Part shown: positions 7,808-16,252 of the stretch, in pieces
Layout: each line of letters opens with the position of its first letter
How positions within the stretch are numbered: the first letter of the stretch is position 1
Origin: Clostridiaceae bacterium
Lineage (GTDB): Bacteria > Bacillota > Clostridia > DSM-8532
Direction: 5' to 3'
Assembly: GCA_012521105.1 (NCBI GenBank)
Contig: JAAYNA010000036.1
Coordinates: forward strand, 1 to 38,893
DNA: 38,893 bases
Made by a program: the position numbers and the translations under genes
The notes under the pieces: generated by a model
Told to the model about the DNA's origin: nothing
Seen by the model: the letters and a program-made list of their open reading frames with translations, nothing else
Database searches by the model: none

Positions 7808-8572
7808 ATGGTAAGAGGGTTGTACACTTCGGGATGGAGCATGCTGGCGCTGAATAAAAAGATGGATGTTTTAACAAACAACCTGGCCAATGTTAACACC
7901 TCGGGTTACAAAAAGGACACAGTTGTTTTGGAGGGGTTTCCCAGGCTTTTAGCAGAAAGACTTCATGATAACACCGATGGCATTGCAGGGGGAGTGCCAG
8001 TTGGTGAACTGTCCTTTAGCAACGACGTGGGAGAAGTTCATACTTACTTTAATCAGGGTACCCTTTTAAAGACCAATAACAGTCTTGACATTAGTATTAA
8101 GGACGAAGGTAGAGCCTTCTTTACTATTGCCGTACCCAATGCGGGACAATTATACACAAGGGATGGCAGCTTTAAGCTGAATGCCGGCGGGCAGCTTGTA
8201 ACCGGCGAAGGCTATTATGTACTTGGGGAAAACGGGATTATACAGCTTAACGGCAACGACTTTGTAGTTACCGAAGACGGAACAATAATACAGGATGGTC
8301 AGATTATAGACAGACTCTTAATAACTCAGTTTCAAAATCCCGACAGTCTAAGGAAAAACGGTGAAAACCTTTTTGCCGCATCTCCAAACTCTGCTGTTGA
8401 AGCCTTCTCAGGTGTAATATTACAAAACCATCTTGAACAATCAAATGCCGATGCAATAAGGGAAATGGTTGATATGATATCACTTATGCGAAGCTATGAA
8501 GCTAATCAGCGGGTAATTAATGCAATTGATGATACATTAGGCAAAGCAGTTAACGAAGTTGGAAGAGTATAA
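7808..8572 (+). CDS. Flagellar rod/hook-basal body protein, FlhO/FlgF-like
   Basis: Axial component of the flagellar rod, exported by the flagellar type III apparatus. The 254-residue product has the FlgF/FlgG fold: N-terminal rod signature LYTSGWSMLALNKKMDVL and NNLANVNTSGYK, a central YTRDGSFKLNAGGQLV segment, and the C-terminal coiled-coil MISLMRSYEANQRVINAIDD. ATG 7808 follows AAAGGAAG (about 7794-7801). It stands directly downstream of mbl, where Bacillus subtilis has flhO; the shorter FlgF-like central domain supports a proximal-rod role. It is the first of a four-gene same-strand run (two rod proteins, rod-binding protein, NAGPA protein). Confidence 0.88.
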   Translation: MVRGLYTSGWSMLALNKKMDVLTNNLANVNTSGYKKDTVVLEGFPRLLAERLHDNTDGIAGGVPVGELSFSNDVGEVHTYFNQGTLLKTNNSLDISIKDEGRAFFTIAVPNAGQLYTRDGSFKLNAGGQLVTGEGYYVLGENGIIQLNGNDFVVTEDGTIIQDGQIIDRLLITQFQNPDSLRKNGENLFAASPNSAVEAFSGVILQNHLEQSNADAIREMVDMISLMRSYEANQRVINAIDDTLGKAVNEVGRV

Positions 8573-8628
8573 ATATATATATCAGGATAAAACTATAGAA
8601 TAATTACACAATAAAAGGGTGATAAATT

Positions 8629-9429
8629 ATGATGCGAGCACTTTTTACAGCAAGTTCAGGCATGAGGGCAATGCAGTTTAATGTGGACACAATCTCTAAC
8701 AACCTTGCAAATGTGAATACATATGCTTATAAAAAGGAAAGGTCGGAATTTGAAGATCTACTGTATGTTACGATGGAAAGGGCATATATATTGGAAGGTC
8801 GCGGACGCCCGGTTAACCTGCAGGTTGGTCATGGTACTGTTATAAGATCGGTTTCAAGGGATTTTACAGAAGGAAGCCTGATTCAAACCGAAAACCAGCT
8901 GGATTTTGCTATTGTTGGAAAAGGATTTTTCAGCGTACTGCATCCCGATCAGAATATATATTATACCCGTGATGGAAGCTTTAAACTGTCGGTTACCGAA
9001 GAAGGCAACATGTTGACAACTGCCAGGGGTTATCCCGTTCTTGATGAAAATGGCGAGCCTATTTATTTCGACTATCCGCTGGAACAGATGATAGTAACCG
9101 AGCAGGGTGAAATCAGCTATAGGGACGAAGACGGTTTTATTATACCAACCGGCCAGAGAATAGGTATTTTCAAATTCAATAATCCCCAGGGGCTTGAATC
9201 TATTGGCGGTAACCTGTATGCTGAAAACACTGCCTCGGGTTTTGCAGTTTTTGATGAGGAAATGGGAGAGCCAAGCACAATCAGACAGGGATATCTGGAA
9301 GCTTCAAATGTTCAGGTTGTGGAAGAAATGGTAAACCTTATCACTGCACAACGGGCATACGAGTTAAATTCCAGGGCCATAACAACAGCCGATGAAATGA
9401 TGAGCATAGCTAATAACCTGAAAAGATAG
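8629..9429 (+). CDS. Flagellar distal rod protein, FlgG/FlhP-like
   Basis: Second rod-type axial protein, 266 residues. It opens with MMRALFTASSGMRAMQFNVD and NNLANVNTYAYKKERSEF, typical of FlgG (the distal rod), has the YYTRDGSFKLS central motif and ends with VNLITAQRAYELNSRAITTA, the conserved C-terminal coiled coil of FlgG. The first of two adjacent ATGs (8629) is used because AAAAGGGTG (8613-8621) is well spaced from it. It follows the FlhO/FlgF-like gene by 56 bases and precedes the FlgJ-type gene, so the three probably form one transcript. The specific name FlgG versus FlhP is a choice of nomenclature; in Bacillus the mbl-linked copy is called FlhP. Confidence 0.9.
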   Translation: MMRALFTASSGMRAMQFNVDTISNNLANVNTYAYKKERSEFEDLLYVTMERAYILEGRGRPVNLQVGHGTVIRSVSRDFTEGSLIQTENQLDFAIVGKGFFSVLHPDQNIYYTRDGSFKLSVTEEGNMLTTARGYPVLDENGEPIYFDYPLEQMIVTEQGEISYRDEDGFIIPTGQRIGIFKFNNPQGLESIGGNLYAENTASGFAVFDEEMGEPSTIRQGYLEASNVQVVEEMVNLITAQRAYELNSRAITTADEMMSIANNLKR

Positions 9430-9478
9430 TTTTTTATAAGATTGATACTTCTAAAATGAAGTGATTAGGGAGATACGG

Positions 9479-9850
9479 ATGAAGATAGACGGTATTGGTA
9501 TTTCAAGCATACAAAACAGTATAAATGCTAAACAGGTTGGTGAAGAACAGGCCTTTGAAGAAGTGCTGAAAAAAGCATATACCGACGGCGATAAAGAAAG
9601 ACTTATGGAGGCATGCAGAGACTTCGAGGGTATTTTAATGGGTATTATGTTTAAGCAAATGAAAAAGACCGTACCCGAGAGTAAGTTCCTGCCTAAAAGC
9701 TATGCCCGGGAAATTTTTGAAGATATGCTGGATGAAGAGCTTATAAATAATGCTAAAAGAAAAGGTGTTGGCATTGCCGATATTTTATACAGGCAGTTAA
9801 GTGCTAACCTGGACAATATGTACAAAATAAGCAACAAAGAAACCGAATGA
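9479..9850 (+). CDS. FlgJ-type flagellar rod-binding (rod cap) protein
   Basis: 123 residues matching the N-terminal rod-scaffolding half of FlgJ, without the muramidase half found in enterobacterial FlgJ. Characteristic pieces are ACRDFEGILMGIMFKQMKKT and the C-terminal SYAREIFEDMLDEELINNAK. I start at ATG 9479, five bases after AGGGAGA (9467-9473); a GTG at 9461 would include the ribosome site. In the periplasm-equivalent space it would cap the growing rod made of the two preceding gene products. The stop overlaps the start of the next gene (ATGA at 9847-9850), which suggests translational coupling. Confidence 0.88.
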   Translation: MKIDGIGISSIQNSINAKQVGEEQAFEEVLKKAYTDGDKERLMEACRDFEGILMGIMFKQMKKTVPESKFLPKSYAREIFEDMLDEELINNAKRKGVGIADILYRQLSANLDNMYKISNKETE

Positions 9851-10968
9851 AGAATTTTTTAAGACTTGTATTATTTCTAATTTTAATATTTGCTATTATC
9901 ACAGGCCCATCTGGAGAAAGGAAAAGAACTTTTTACGATGGGTCTTATTCGTGTGAAGAAATTTCCCCTTCTCCATTGCCAATTCCAGATAAAGAACCCG
10001 TTGCTTATACGAAAATAGAAGTAGAGTATGAAGGAGCTCCTCAGGTTTTGCACATCCTGGAGCTGGATCTTAAAAATCCGGAACTTAAGGTTTTTCCTGT
10101 GCTGTCTAATGATCAGATATTTGGGTTTGAATTTTTAAGTGATATTGACAAAAGGTATGAAGCGAAGGCTACAGTGAATGCAGGCTTTAATTTTGCTTAC
10201 GGCCAGCCTTCGGGTCTGGTCGTTCAAAATGGTAAAGTGTTAAGTTCAACCAAGGGTTATGGAAGGGTACTGTTAATAAATAAGCAAAAAGCCTGGTTCA
10301 GTCCTCCGCCGTTTAAAGTCTGGCTGGAAACAGAAGACCGAAAGATACCGGTTGACAGTGTAAATCCATATCCGTATAAAGAAGGAATCCTTATTTTTAC
10401 CCGGGAATACGGGCCAACAAACCGTATTGACGCAGAATATACCGTTTGTGTTGTAAGGAATAACATTGTTGAATCACTGCAGGTTGTTTCGGGCGAACTG
10501 GAAATTCCCAATGACGGTTTCTTAATTGTTGATTCACGGACTGAAAACTCTCCCCTGTTAGACTTCTCCTGCGGACAAAGGGTTGATATTTTGCTTCAGG
10601 AACAGGTAGAGCATGGTTATCAATGTTCAGGCTCTCTTGTAGAAAACGGTAAAAATGTTGCAAAAGACATGGATGAATGGGCCGGGAATTTAAGAATTGC
10701 AACTCCTAGAACTGCTGTTGGAGTTAAAGATGAAAGTACACTTATTTTTCTTGTAATTGACGGAAGACAGCCCGGATACAGCACAGGTGTTACTGGCAGT
10801 CAGCTTGCCGATATTTTAATATCCCTTGGTGTTACCGAAGCTGCAATTTTAGACGGAGGGGCTTCCAGTGAATTAATTTATAATAGCGAAATTGTTAACA
10901 GGCCATCTACGGGGAAAGAACGGCTTTTAGCATCGGCCTTTGTAATAAAGTACGAGCCGCCAAACTAA
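9847..10968 (+). CDS. Secreted phosphodiester glycosidase family (NAGPA domain) protein
   Basis: 373 residues with an N-terminal hydrophobic segment (about 3-20, LRLVLFLILIFAIITG) that is either a signal peptide or an anchor. The rest is a NAGPA (DUF2233) domain: TVNAGFNFAYGQPSGLVV, then TPRTAVGVKD, LVIDGRQPGYSTGVT, LADILISLGVTEAAILDGG with Asp336-Gly-Gly, and SSELIYNSEIVNRPS. The human family member removes GlcNAc from a phosphodiester, and bacterial members occur in exopolysaccharide and spore-coat settings. Its substrate here is unknown. It overlaps the rod-binding gene by four bases, so it is co-translated with flagellar genes, an unexpected partner. Confidence 0.82.
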   Translation: MKNFLRLVLFLILIFAIITGPSGERKRTFYDGSYSCEEISPSPLPIPDKEPVAYTKIEVEYEGAPQVLHILELDLKNPELKVFPVLSNDQIFGFEFLSDIDKRYEAKATVNAGFNFAYGQPSGLVVQNGKVLSSTKGYGRVLLINKQKAWFSPPPFKVWLETEDRKIPVDSVNPYPYKEGILIFTREYGPTNRIDAEYTVCVVRNNIVESLQVVSGELEIPNDGFLIVDSRTENSPLLDFSCGQRVDILLQEQVEHGYQCSGSLVENGKNVAKDMDEWAGNLRIATPRTAVGVKDESTLIFLVIDGRQPGYSTGVTGSQLADILISLGVTEAAILDGGASSELIYNSEIVNRPSTGKERLLASAFVIKYEPPN

Positions 10969-10984
10969 AAATTTATGGCAAATA

Positions 10985-11015
10985 TTGACATAACCGTGGA
11001 TTAACATGGTATAAT
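10985..11015 (+). promoter_or_regulatory. Sigma-A promoter with extended -10
   Basis: TTGACA (10985-10990), 19-base spacer and TGGTATAAT with the -10 TATAAT at 11010-11015. The TGn extension can compensate for the long spacer. It lies 68 bases before the SLH/transglutaminase gene. Confidence 0.65.
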
Positions 11016-11082
11016 AAATAAGGTTATAAATATACAAAAACTGTATATATTTTGTAATATGTGAAGTAGGTTGGGGTGTAAT

Positions 11083-12843
11083 TTGAAGAAAAGTGTAAAG
11101 TCTGCAATTGCAATTTTATCTTCCTTGTTTTTATTCATTAATACCAGTGTTGCAGTGTATGCTGTAAATCAGGCTGATTCAGGGCTGAATGATACTGAAA
11201 AAACTTCGTGTCAGGAATCATTAAGCATTGAATGTTTGTATCCTGTACATTTACGACATGATGTTTTTTTCAATGGCAAGCTCACTGATGAGAATATTAC
11301 ATTTCTTAAGAGTATACCCCACACAGAAGCATTAAGCTCTTTAAACGTGCTGAGGGGAAACAATGGTAATTTAATGCTGGACAAGTATGCAGAGCGTGTT
11401 GAAGGGGCGGCAATGCTTGTCAGGCTTCTGGGAGCTGAAGAGTATGCCTCAACCGGGCTCTTTTCCCATCCCTTTACCGATGTTCCCGACTGGGCAAATA
11501 CGTATATTGGGTATTTATATCAGAACGGTCTCACAAATGGAATTGGAAATAACCAATATGGCTCCCATCATTATATAGATGAAAAATCATACTTGACTTT
11601 TCTGCTCCGGGCCCTTGGATACAGCGATAAAGACGGCAGGGATTTTACCTGGGACACAGTAGGTGACACCGCAGTTGAAGCAGGCCTGTTAGCGCCTGGT
11701 GAAGAGGCATTGATTGGTAATCTGTTAAGGCGTGAACGTCTGTCACAGCTTTCATGGAAAGCAATGTTTCTAAATCACAGGCTAAAGAACAAGCCATTAT
11801 TAATCTGTTTATATGAGCAGGGCATGATTAATCGTAAAAGTCTTGCTACCCTGTTTACAAACAACAAAACCAGACTTATTGATCAGTGGTATGCAAACCT
11901 TGCTAAGCTGGAGTCAGCGTTTATCCGTCATGACGAAAACATTGAGATACCGATTAATCAGAAACAGAAAGATAACGACATATATAAATACATTGAATAT
12001 GTACTGGAAAGGGTCCAATTAAACACAGGTGTGTTTTTACAGGGGTATTCAACCACACTCTGGCAGTATGGCAGTAATTATACACTGGTTATTTCACCGA
12101 ATTATACAAATACTGCTTCGGGTGATGAAAAGCTCCGCCTGTGTGTGGATGAGATTGTATCCCAGATTATATCTCCAAACATGACCGATTATGAAAAAGT
12201 AAAAACAGTACACGATTATCTTATAAGCCGTCTTGAATATGATTCAAGGCAGGAATCAGAAGTCGCCCCTTCTTCCTTCAGTGCACTGGGGGCATTGGAA
12301 ACCGGAATTGCTGTTTGTAAGGCTTATTCGGAACTTATGGCCCTAATTTTAAACCGGGTTGGTGTTCCATGCCGCATTGTTGTAGGTTCTGCAAATGGAA
12401 CAGGGCATGCATGGAACATGGTATGTATTGACGGGGAATTATACCATGTTGATGTTACATGGGATGATCCGGTAGCAAACCACAAGGGAAGTACAATCAG
12501 ATATGATTATTTTAATTTATCAGATGCAGAAATAGAAACAGATCATCATTGGGACAGGGATAGTTACCCTGTCTGTACCTCAACAGGCCAGAATTATTTT
12601 GTAAAAAATAATTTAATAATTAAAGATTCAGTGGACTTTGAAGCTGCAATTGCAAAGCTTGTTGAAAGCAGGCAAACCGACCTGATGTTAAAATACCTTG
12701 GTGAAAACCCGGGGCATATAGATATCCATAAAATTATCAATGATGTCAATTCCAACGCAGGTTATGTAATATCAAGATATGTTTATTCAATAAACGAAGC
12801 TGTCGGTGTAATCAGCCTCGAATCAGTAGAATATGTAGATTGA
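11083..12843 (+). CDS. Secreted SLH-domain protein with transglutaminase-like catalytic domain
   Basis: Predicted secreted, cell-surface protein of 586 residues. I start at TTG 11083 (MKKSVKSAIAILSS), which gives a clean signal peptide ending near AVYA and has GGGGTG (11073-11078) upstream; TTG 11071 is the alternative. Residues about 95-225 resemble one or two degenerate SLH repeats (FTDVPDWANTYIGYLYQNG, LTNGIGNN), which would bind wall polymer. Residues about 375-500 form a transglutaminase-like cysteine peptidase fold: AVCKAYSELMALIL (Cys412), GHAWNMV (His442), VDVTWDDP (Asp457), giving an intact triad. In such bacterial proteins the fold usually serves as a protease or peptide-bond remodeller; the substrate is unknown. 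It has its own promoter and is followed by a hairpin. Confidence 0.85.
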   Translation: MKKSVKSAIAILSSLFLFINTSVAVYAVNQADSGLNDTEKTSCQESLSIECLYPVHLRHDVFFNGKLTDENITFLKSIPHTEALSSLNVLRGNNGNLMLDKYAERVEGAAMLVRLLGAEEYASTGLFSHPFTDVPDWANTYIGYLYQNGLTNGIGNNQYGSHHYIDEKSYLTFLLRALGYSDKDGRDFTWDTVGDTAVEAGLLAPGEEALIGNLLRRERLSQLSWKAMFLNHRLKNKPLLICLYEQGMINRKSLATLFTNNKTRLIDQWYANLAKLESAFIRHDENIEIPINQKQKDNDIYKYIEYVLERVQLNTGVFLQGYSTTLWQYGSNYTLVISPNYTNTASGDEKLRLCVDEIVSQIISPNMTDYEKVKTVHDYLISRLEYDSRQESEVAPSSFSALGALETGIAVCKAYSELMALILNRVGVPCRIVVGSANGTGHAWNMVCIDGELYHVDVTWDDPVANHKGSTIRYDYFNLSDAEIETDHHWDRDSYPVCTSTGQNYFVKNNLIIKDSVDFEAAIAKLVESRQTDLMLKYLGENPGHIDIHKIINDVNSNAGYVISRYVYSINEAVGVISLESVEYVD

Positions 12844-12913
12844 TTCTGTTTAATTTTTAAAGCAGAGCAGGTCACTGCCTTTACAGTTCCTAAAAGCTGC
12901 TTGCCAATTAAAA

Positions 12914-12950
12914 CGGAGTCTGCAATGTTCTTACAGACTCCGCTCGCTTT
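12914..12950 (+). terminator. Probable (bidirectional) terminator after the SLH/transglutaminase gene
   Basis: CGGAGTCTG (12914-12922) pairs perfectly with CAGACTCCG (12934-12942) around an 11-base loop. Only TTTT (12947-12950) follows, so termination strength is uncertain. On the minus strand it would end the decayed oxidoreductase gene. Confidence 0.55.
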
Positions 12951-12974
12951 TAAGTTTACTTGTCCAATTGTCTT

Positions 12975-13560
12975 TTAACAGGCCTGTGGGTAGTGCCTGT
13001 GGTCTTTCACAGGTGCTTTGAAGCCTACAAAGAGTGTTGCCCGAGGCTGAATCTGAAAACCATGCATAATGTCAAGTACGTGATATGTAAGATCTGAATT
13101 TGCCCTGTGCTTTCTTCCTGTTCTTAAAGCATAAGCCATATCAGCTACGCCAATACCCCTGCTGTTTTCAGTATATCCATGGGTCAGAGGAACTTCATTC
13201 CATTCCTTGGTTTCCTGTCTCAGAACCAAAATTTTCCGCCAAAATTATTAGGATTAGTAACGCTGATCGAACCCTCGGTACCGTAAATTTCCATGAAAGG
13301 TAAATTTGCTTCCCAAACGTCAAAGGAGGTTATTATTGTGCCTACAGCACCGTTCTTGAAATTTAGGCGACATGGGTTGGTACATCAACTTTTATCTTAG
13401 TACTATATTTTTTCGCTTGTTATTGCTCTTTCTGCAAATGTAATACTTGCCGAACCCATTACAGATTCTACAGGACCAATAAGATTAACTAGCGCAGTCA
13501 GATAGTATTGGCCCATATCAATGCAACTCATTCCTGACAATATTAAACAGGTTATAAGGC
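12975..13560 (-). pseudogene. Decayed Gfo/Idh/MocA-family oxidoreductase
   Basis: Reading the minus strand gives pieces of a sugar oxidoreductase broken across frames: [20 protein letters not shown] (about 13520 down to 13460), then NGAVGTIITSFDVWEANLPF and [18 protein letters not shown] (about 13360-13235), then [20 protein letters not shown] and [13 protein letters not shown] (about 13195-13045). These correspond, in order, to the middle and C-terminal part of Gfo/Idh/MocA dehydrogenases. At least three frame breaks separate them: an extra A in a six-A run near 13405, a loss near 13358, and one near 13228. The N-terminal NAD-binding part is missing. It is therefore a dead gene. It ran divergently from the GH95 gene and probably belonged to the same sugar pathway. 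Confidence 0.8.
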
Positions 13561-13700
13561 CCGGCCTGTACTACGCTCTGAATCATAGTGGAAATGCAAT
13601 TGGGGAGTATAGTTAAAAAAACAAATTACCCTGAATTATTTATGATATAATAAATTATGCCAATATTTAATTGCAAAAGGATATACATGCTTTAAAAATA

Positions 13701-13762
13701 CGACATTATTACAGGAAAGATGTCGGGTATTTACATTAAAAAAAATCCGTTGAAAGTATAAT
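13701..13762 (+). promoter_or_regulatory. Operator/promoter copy A of the fucosidase operon
   Basis: Inverted repeat CGACAT (13701-13706), 13 bases, ATGTCG (13720-13725), followed 31 bases later by GTATAAT (-10 at 13757-13762). No recognisable -35 box is present, which suggests an activator-dependent promoter, as expected for an AraC-family regulator. A second copy with the same spacer and the same distance to the -10 lies at 18695-18756. The -10 is about 140 bases upstream of the GH95 start. Apart from this element, 13563-13903 contains no gene that I can see. Confidence 0.65.
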
Positions 13763-13903
13763 CAAATTAATAAAGTTTTATTTCACCTACTGCTCTTCAT
13801 AATAAAAAGTTTCTTTGTACAAAAGTTTAAAAAAAGCGAAATATGTGCTTTCCGGAAGCAAGTTCTCAAGGTTCTATTAGTACTCATATGGAGGTGTTTT
13901 AAT

Positions 13904-16183
13904 ATGTCGAATGCCGGGGTAAATCCGAAGAAAACCAGAAATGTGTTGTGGTACAAAGAGCCGGCAAATATAAAAACTGGTTGGGAATATGCGCTGCCTA
14001 TTGGAAATGGCAGGATTGGTGCTATGGTTTATGGCGGGACAGAGAATGAGCTTATACGTTTAAATGAAGACAGTATTTGGTATGGAGGCCCGAGAGACAG
14101 AAACAATCCTGATGCATACCGCCATTTGAAGACAATTCGTGATCTGATTTCAGAAGGCAGAATAAAAGAAGCAGAGGAGCTGGCTGCCATTGCTTTGTCC
14201 GGGGTTCCTGAAAGCCAGAGACATTACCAGCCTCTTGGGGAGATACATTTTACTTTTGAAAACCATAAGGATATAACACATTACACAAGAGAACTTGATA
14301 TAGATGATGCAGTATCCAGAGTAGAATACAGAGCCGGCGACACTTTATACACCCGCGAAATGTTTATTAGCGGGCCTCAGCAAGTTCTTGTAATCAGAAT
14401 GAAAGCCGAGGGAAGCGGAAGTATATCATTCAGAACAATACTAAGAAGAGCCAGATATTTCGAAAAAGTGGACCGCATAAACCAAAACACGTTAAAAATG
14501 TCTGGGAGCTGTGGCGGAGAAGGAGCTATAAATTACTGCACAGTAATGCGTATTATCCCTGAAGATGGGAATGTACAGTCTATAGGTGAACATTTAATTG
14601 TTAAGAACTCAAAAAGCTTAGTGATTTTGCTGTCTGTTGCCACATCTTTCAGGCACAAGGATTATGAACGCGAAAGTTTCAGAATTTTAGAGGAAGCCGA
14701 AAAATTCTCCTATGATGAACTGCTTAAAAATCACATTGAAGATTATAAGGCATTGTTCAACCGTGTTGATTTTGATATAAGGAATAACACGGTAGATGAA
14801 GACCTTTGCCATCTGCCGACCGATGAAAGGCTTGAAAGGTTAAAGGCAGGCAATGATGATCCGGGTCTTATAAGTCTCTATTTTCAGTTTGGGAGGTATC
14901 TTCTGATATCCTGCAGCCGTCCCGGGACTCTTCCGGCCAATCTTCAGGGCATATGGAATAGGGATTTTCTTCCTCCATGGGACAGCAAGTATACAATAAA
15001 TATAAACACCCAGATGAATTATTGGCCGGCAGAGGTATGCAATTTATCAGAATGCCATTTACCGCTTTTTGACCACATTGAAAGGATGCGTGAACCCGGA
15101 AGAAAGACTGCACGTGTAATGTATAATTGCCGCGGATTTTGTGCCCATCATAATACTGATATATGGGCTGATACTGCTCCCCAGGACATTTATCACGGTG
15201 CAACTTACTGGCCAATGGGTGCAGCATGGCTGTGTCTTCATCTGTGGGAGCATTATGAGTATTCCTGCGACAGAAAATTCCTTGAAAAAGCATATCCAAT
15301 CATGAAAGAAGCAGCAGAGTTCCTGCTGGATTATTTAATTGAGGATGACAAAGGAAGACTGGTAACAAGCCCCTCTGTATCACCTGAGAATACATATATT
15401 CTTCCTGACGGTGAAAGCGGAAGGGTGTGCCAGGGTCCGTCAATGGACAGCCAGATAATTATTGAACTGTTTAACAGCTGTATAAAATCCGCATCAATCC
15501 TGGATACAGACAAGGAATTTGCCGATGAACTTACTGCCGTGCTCGAAAGAATACCGAAGCCTGAGATTGGCAAGTTCGGTCAGATTAAAGAATGGTCCGA
15601 AGACTATGAGGAAGCTGAACCCGGACACAGACATATCTCCCATCTGTTTGCACTTCATCCCGGAAAGCAGATATCTGTACATAAAACACCCGAGCTTTCA
15701 AAGGCTGCCCGGGTTACCCTTGAAAGAAGGCTTGCCCATGGTGGAGGGCATACAGGATGGAGCAGGGCATGGATAATCAATATGTGGGCAAGGTTGGAAG
15801 ATGGTGAGAAGGCATATCAAAACGTGACAGAACTGCTAAAAAAATCAACACTTCCTAACCTGTTTGATACTCATCCGCCCTTTCAAATCGATGGCAACTT
15901 TGGTGGGACTGCAGGCATAGCAGAAATGCTTCTTCAGTCCCATGATGGAATGATAAAGTTTTTACCTGCGATTCCAAAAGCCTGGGCAAGTGGTTATGTT
16001 AAAGGATTACGGGCACGTGGTGGTTTTGAACTGGAATTTGAATGGGAACAGGGAAAACTTGTGAAGGCTCTTATTCTCTCGACCAATGGGGGAGTGTGCC
16101 GTGTTGTAAAATTTGACGGAAGCATACTGGAGTTTTGCACCGAAAAAGGGCGTACTTATGATTTAATGACCCTTGGTATTTAA
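13904..16183 (+). CDS. Glycoside hydrolase family 95, alpha-L-fucosidase (cytoplasmic)
   Basis: 759 residues, close to the size of the GH95 catalytic unit, with no signal peptide, so it should act inside the cell on imported fucosylated oligosaccharides. GH95 inverts alpha-1,2-L-fucosidic bonds (some members prefer alpha-L-galactosides). Domain order: N-terminal beta-sandwich (LWYKEPANIKTGWEYALPIG, NEDSIWYGGPRDRNNPDAY), linker, and alpha/alpha barrel from about residue 290. Likely active-site residues by analogy with Bifidobacterium AfcA are Asn366 and Asn368 in ININTQMNYWPAEV, Glu495 in PSVSPENTY, and Asp663 in FQIDGNFGGTAG; all are present. ATG 13904 follows GGAGGTG. It is the first gene of an operon with GH29 (69 bases to its chosen start), below operator copy A. 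Confidence 0.93.
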   Translation: MSNAGVNPKKTRNVLWYKEPANIKTGWEYALPIGNGRIGAMVYGGTENELIRLNEDSIWYGGPRDRNNPDAYRHLKTIRDLISEGRIKEAEELAAIALSGVPESQRHYQPLGEIHFTFENHKDITHYTRELDIDDAVSRVEYRAGDTLYTREMFISGPQQVLVIRMKAEGSGSISFRTILRRARYFEKVDRINQNTLKMSGSCGGEGAINYCTVMRIIPEDGNVQSIGEHLIVKNSKSLVILLSVATSFRHKDYERESFRILEEAEKFSYDELLKNHIEDYKALFNRVDFDIRNNTVDEDLCHLPTDERLERLKAGNDDPGLISLYFQFGRYLLISCSRPGTLPANLQGIWNRDFLPPWDSKYTININTQMNYWPAEVCNLSECHLPLFDHIERMREPGRKTARVMYNCRGFCAHHNTDIWADTAPQDIYHGATYWPMGAAWLCLHLWEHYEYSCDRKFLEKAYPIMKEAAEFLLDYLIEDDKGRLVTSPSVSPENTYILPDGESGRVCQGPSMDSQIIIELFNSCIKSASILDTDKEFADELTAVLERIPKPEIGKFGQIKEWSEDYEEAEPGHRHISHLFALHPGKQISVHKTPELSKAARVTLERRLAHGGGHTGWSRAWIINMWARLEDGEKAYQNVTELLKKSTLPNLFDTHPPFQIDGNFGGTAGIAEMLLQSHDGMIKFLPAIPKAWASGYVKGLRARGGFELEFEWEQGKLVKALILSTNGGVCRVVKFDGSILEFCTEKGRTYDLMTLGI

Positions 16184-16252
16184 TATGAGTGTAATACCGA
16201 GGCTAAATACAGCTATAAATATGGAAGAATGAGCAATGATGGGAGGATTCAT

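Noticed and set aside
14868..15299. 143-codon antisense open frame within the GH95 gene
   Set aside because: No ribosome site or recognisable domain; a shadow of the GH95 coding pattern.
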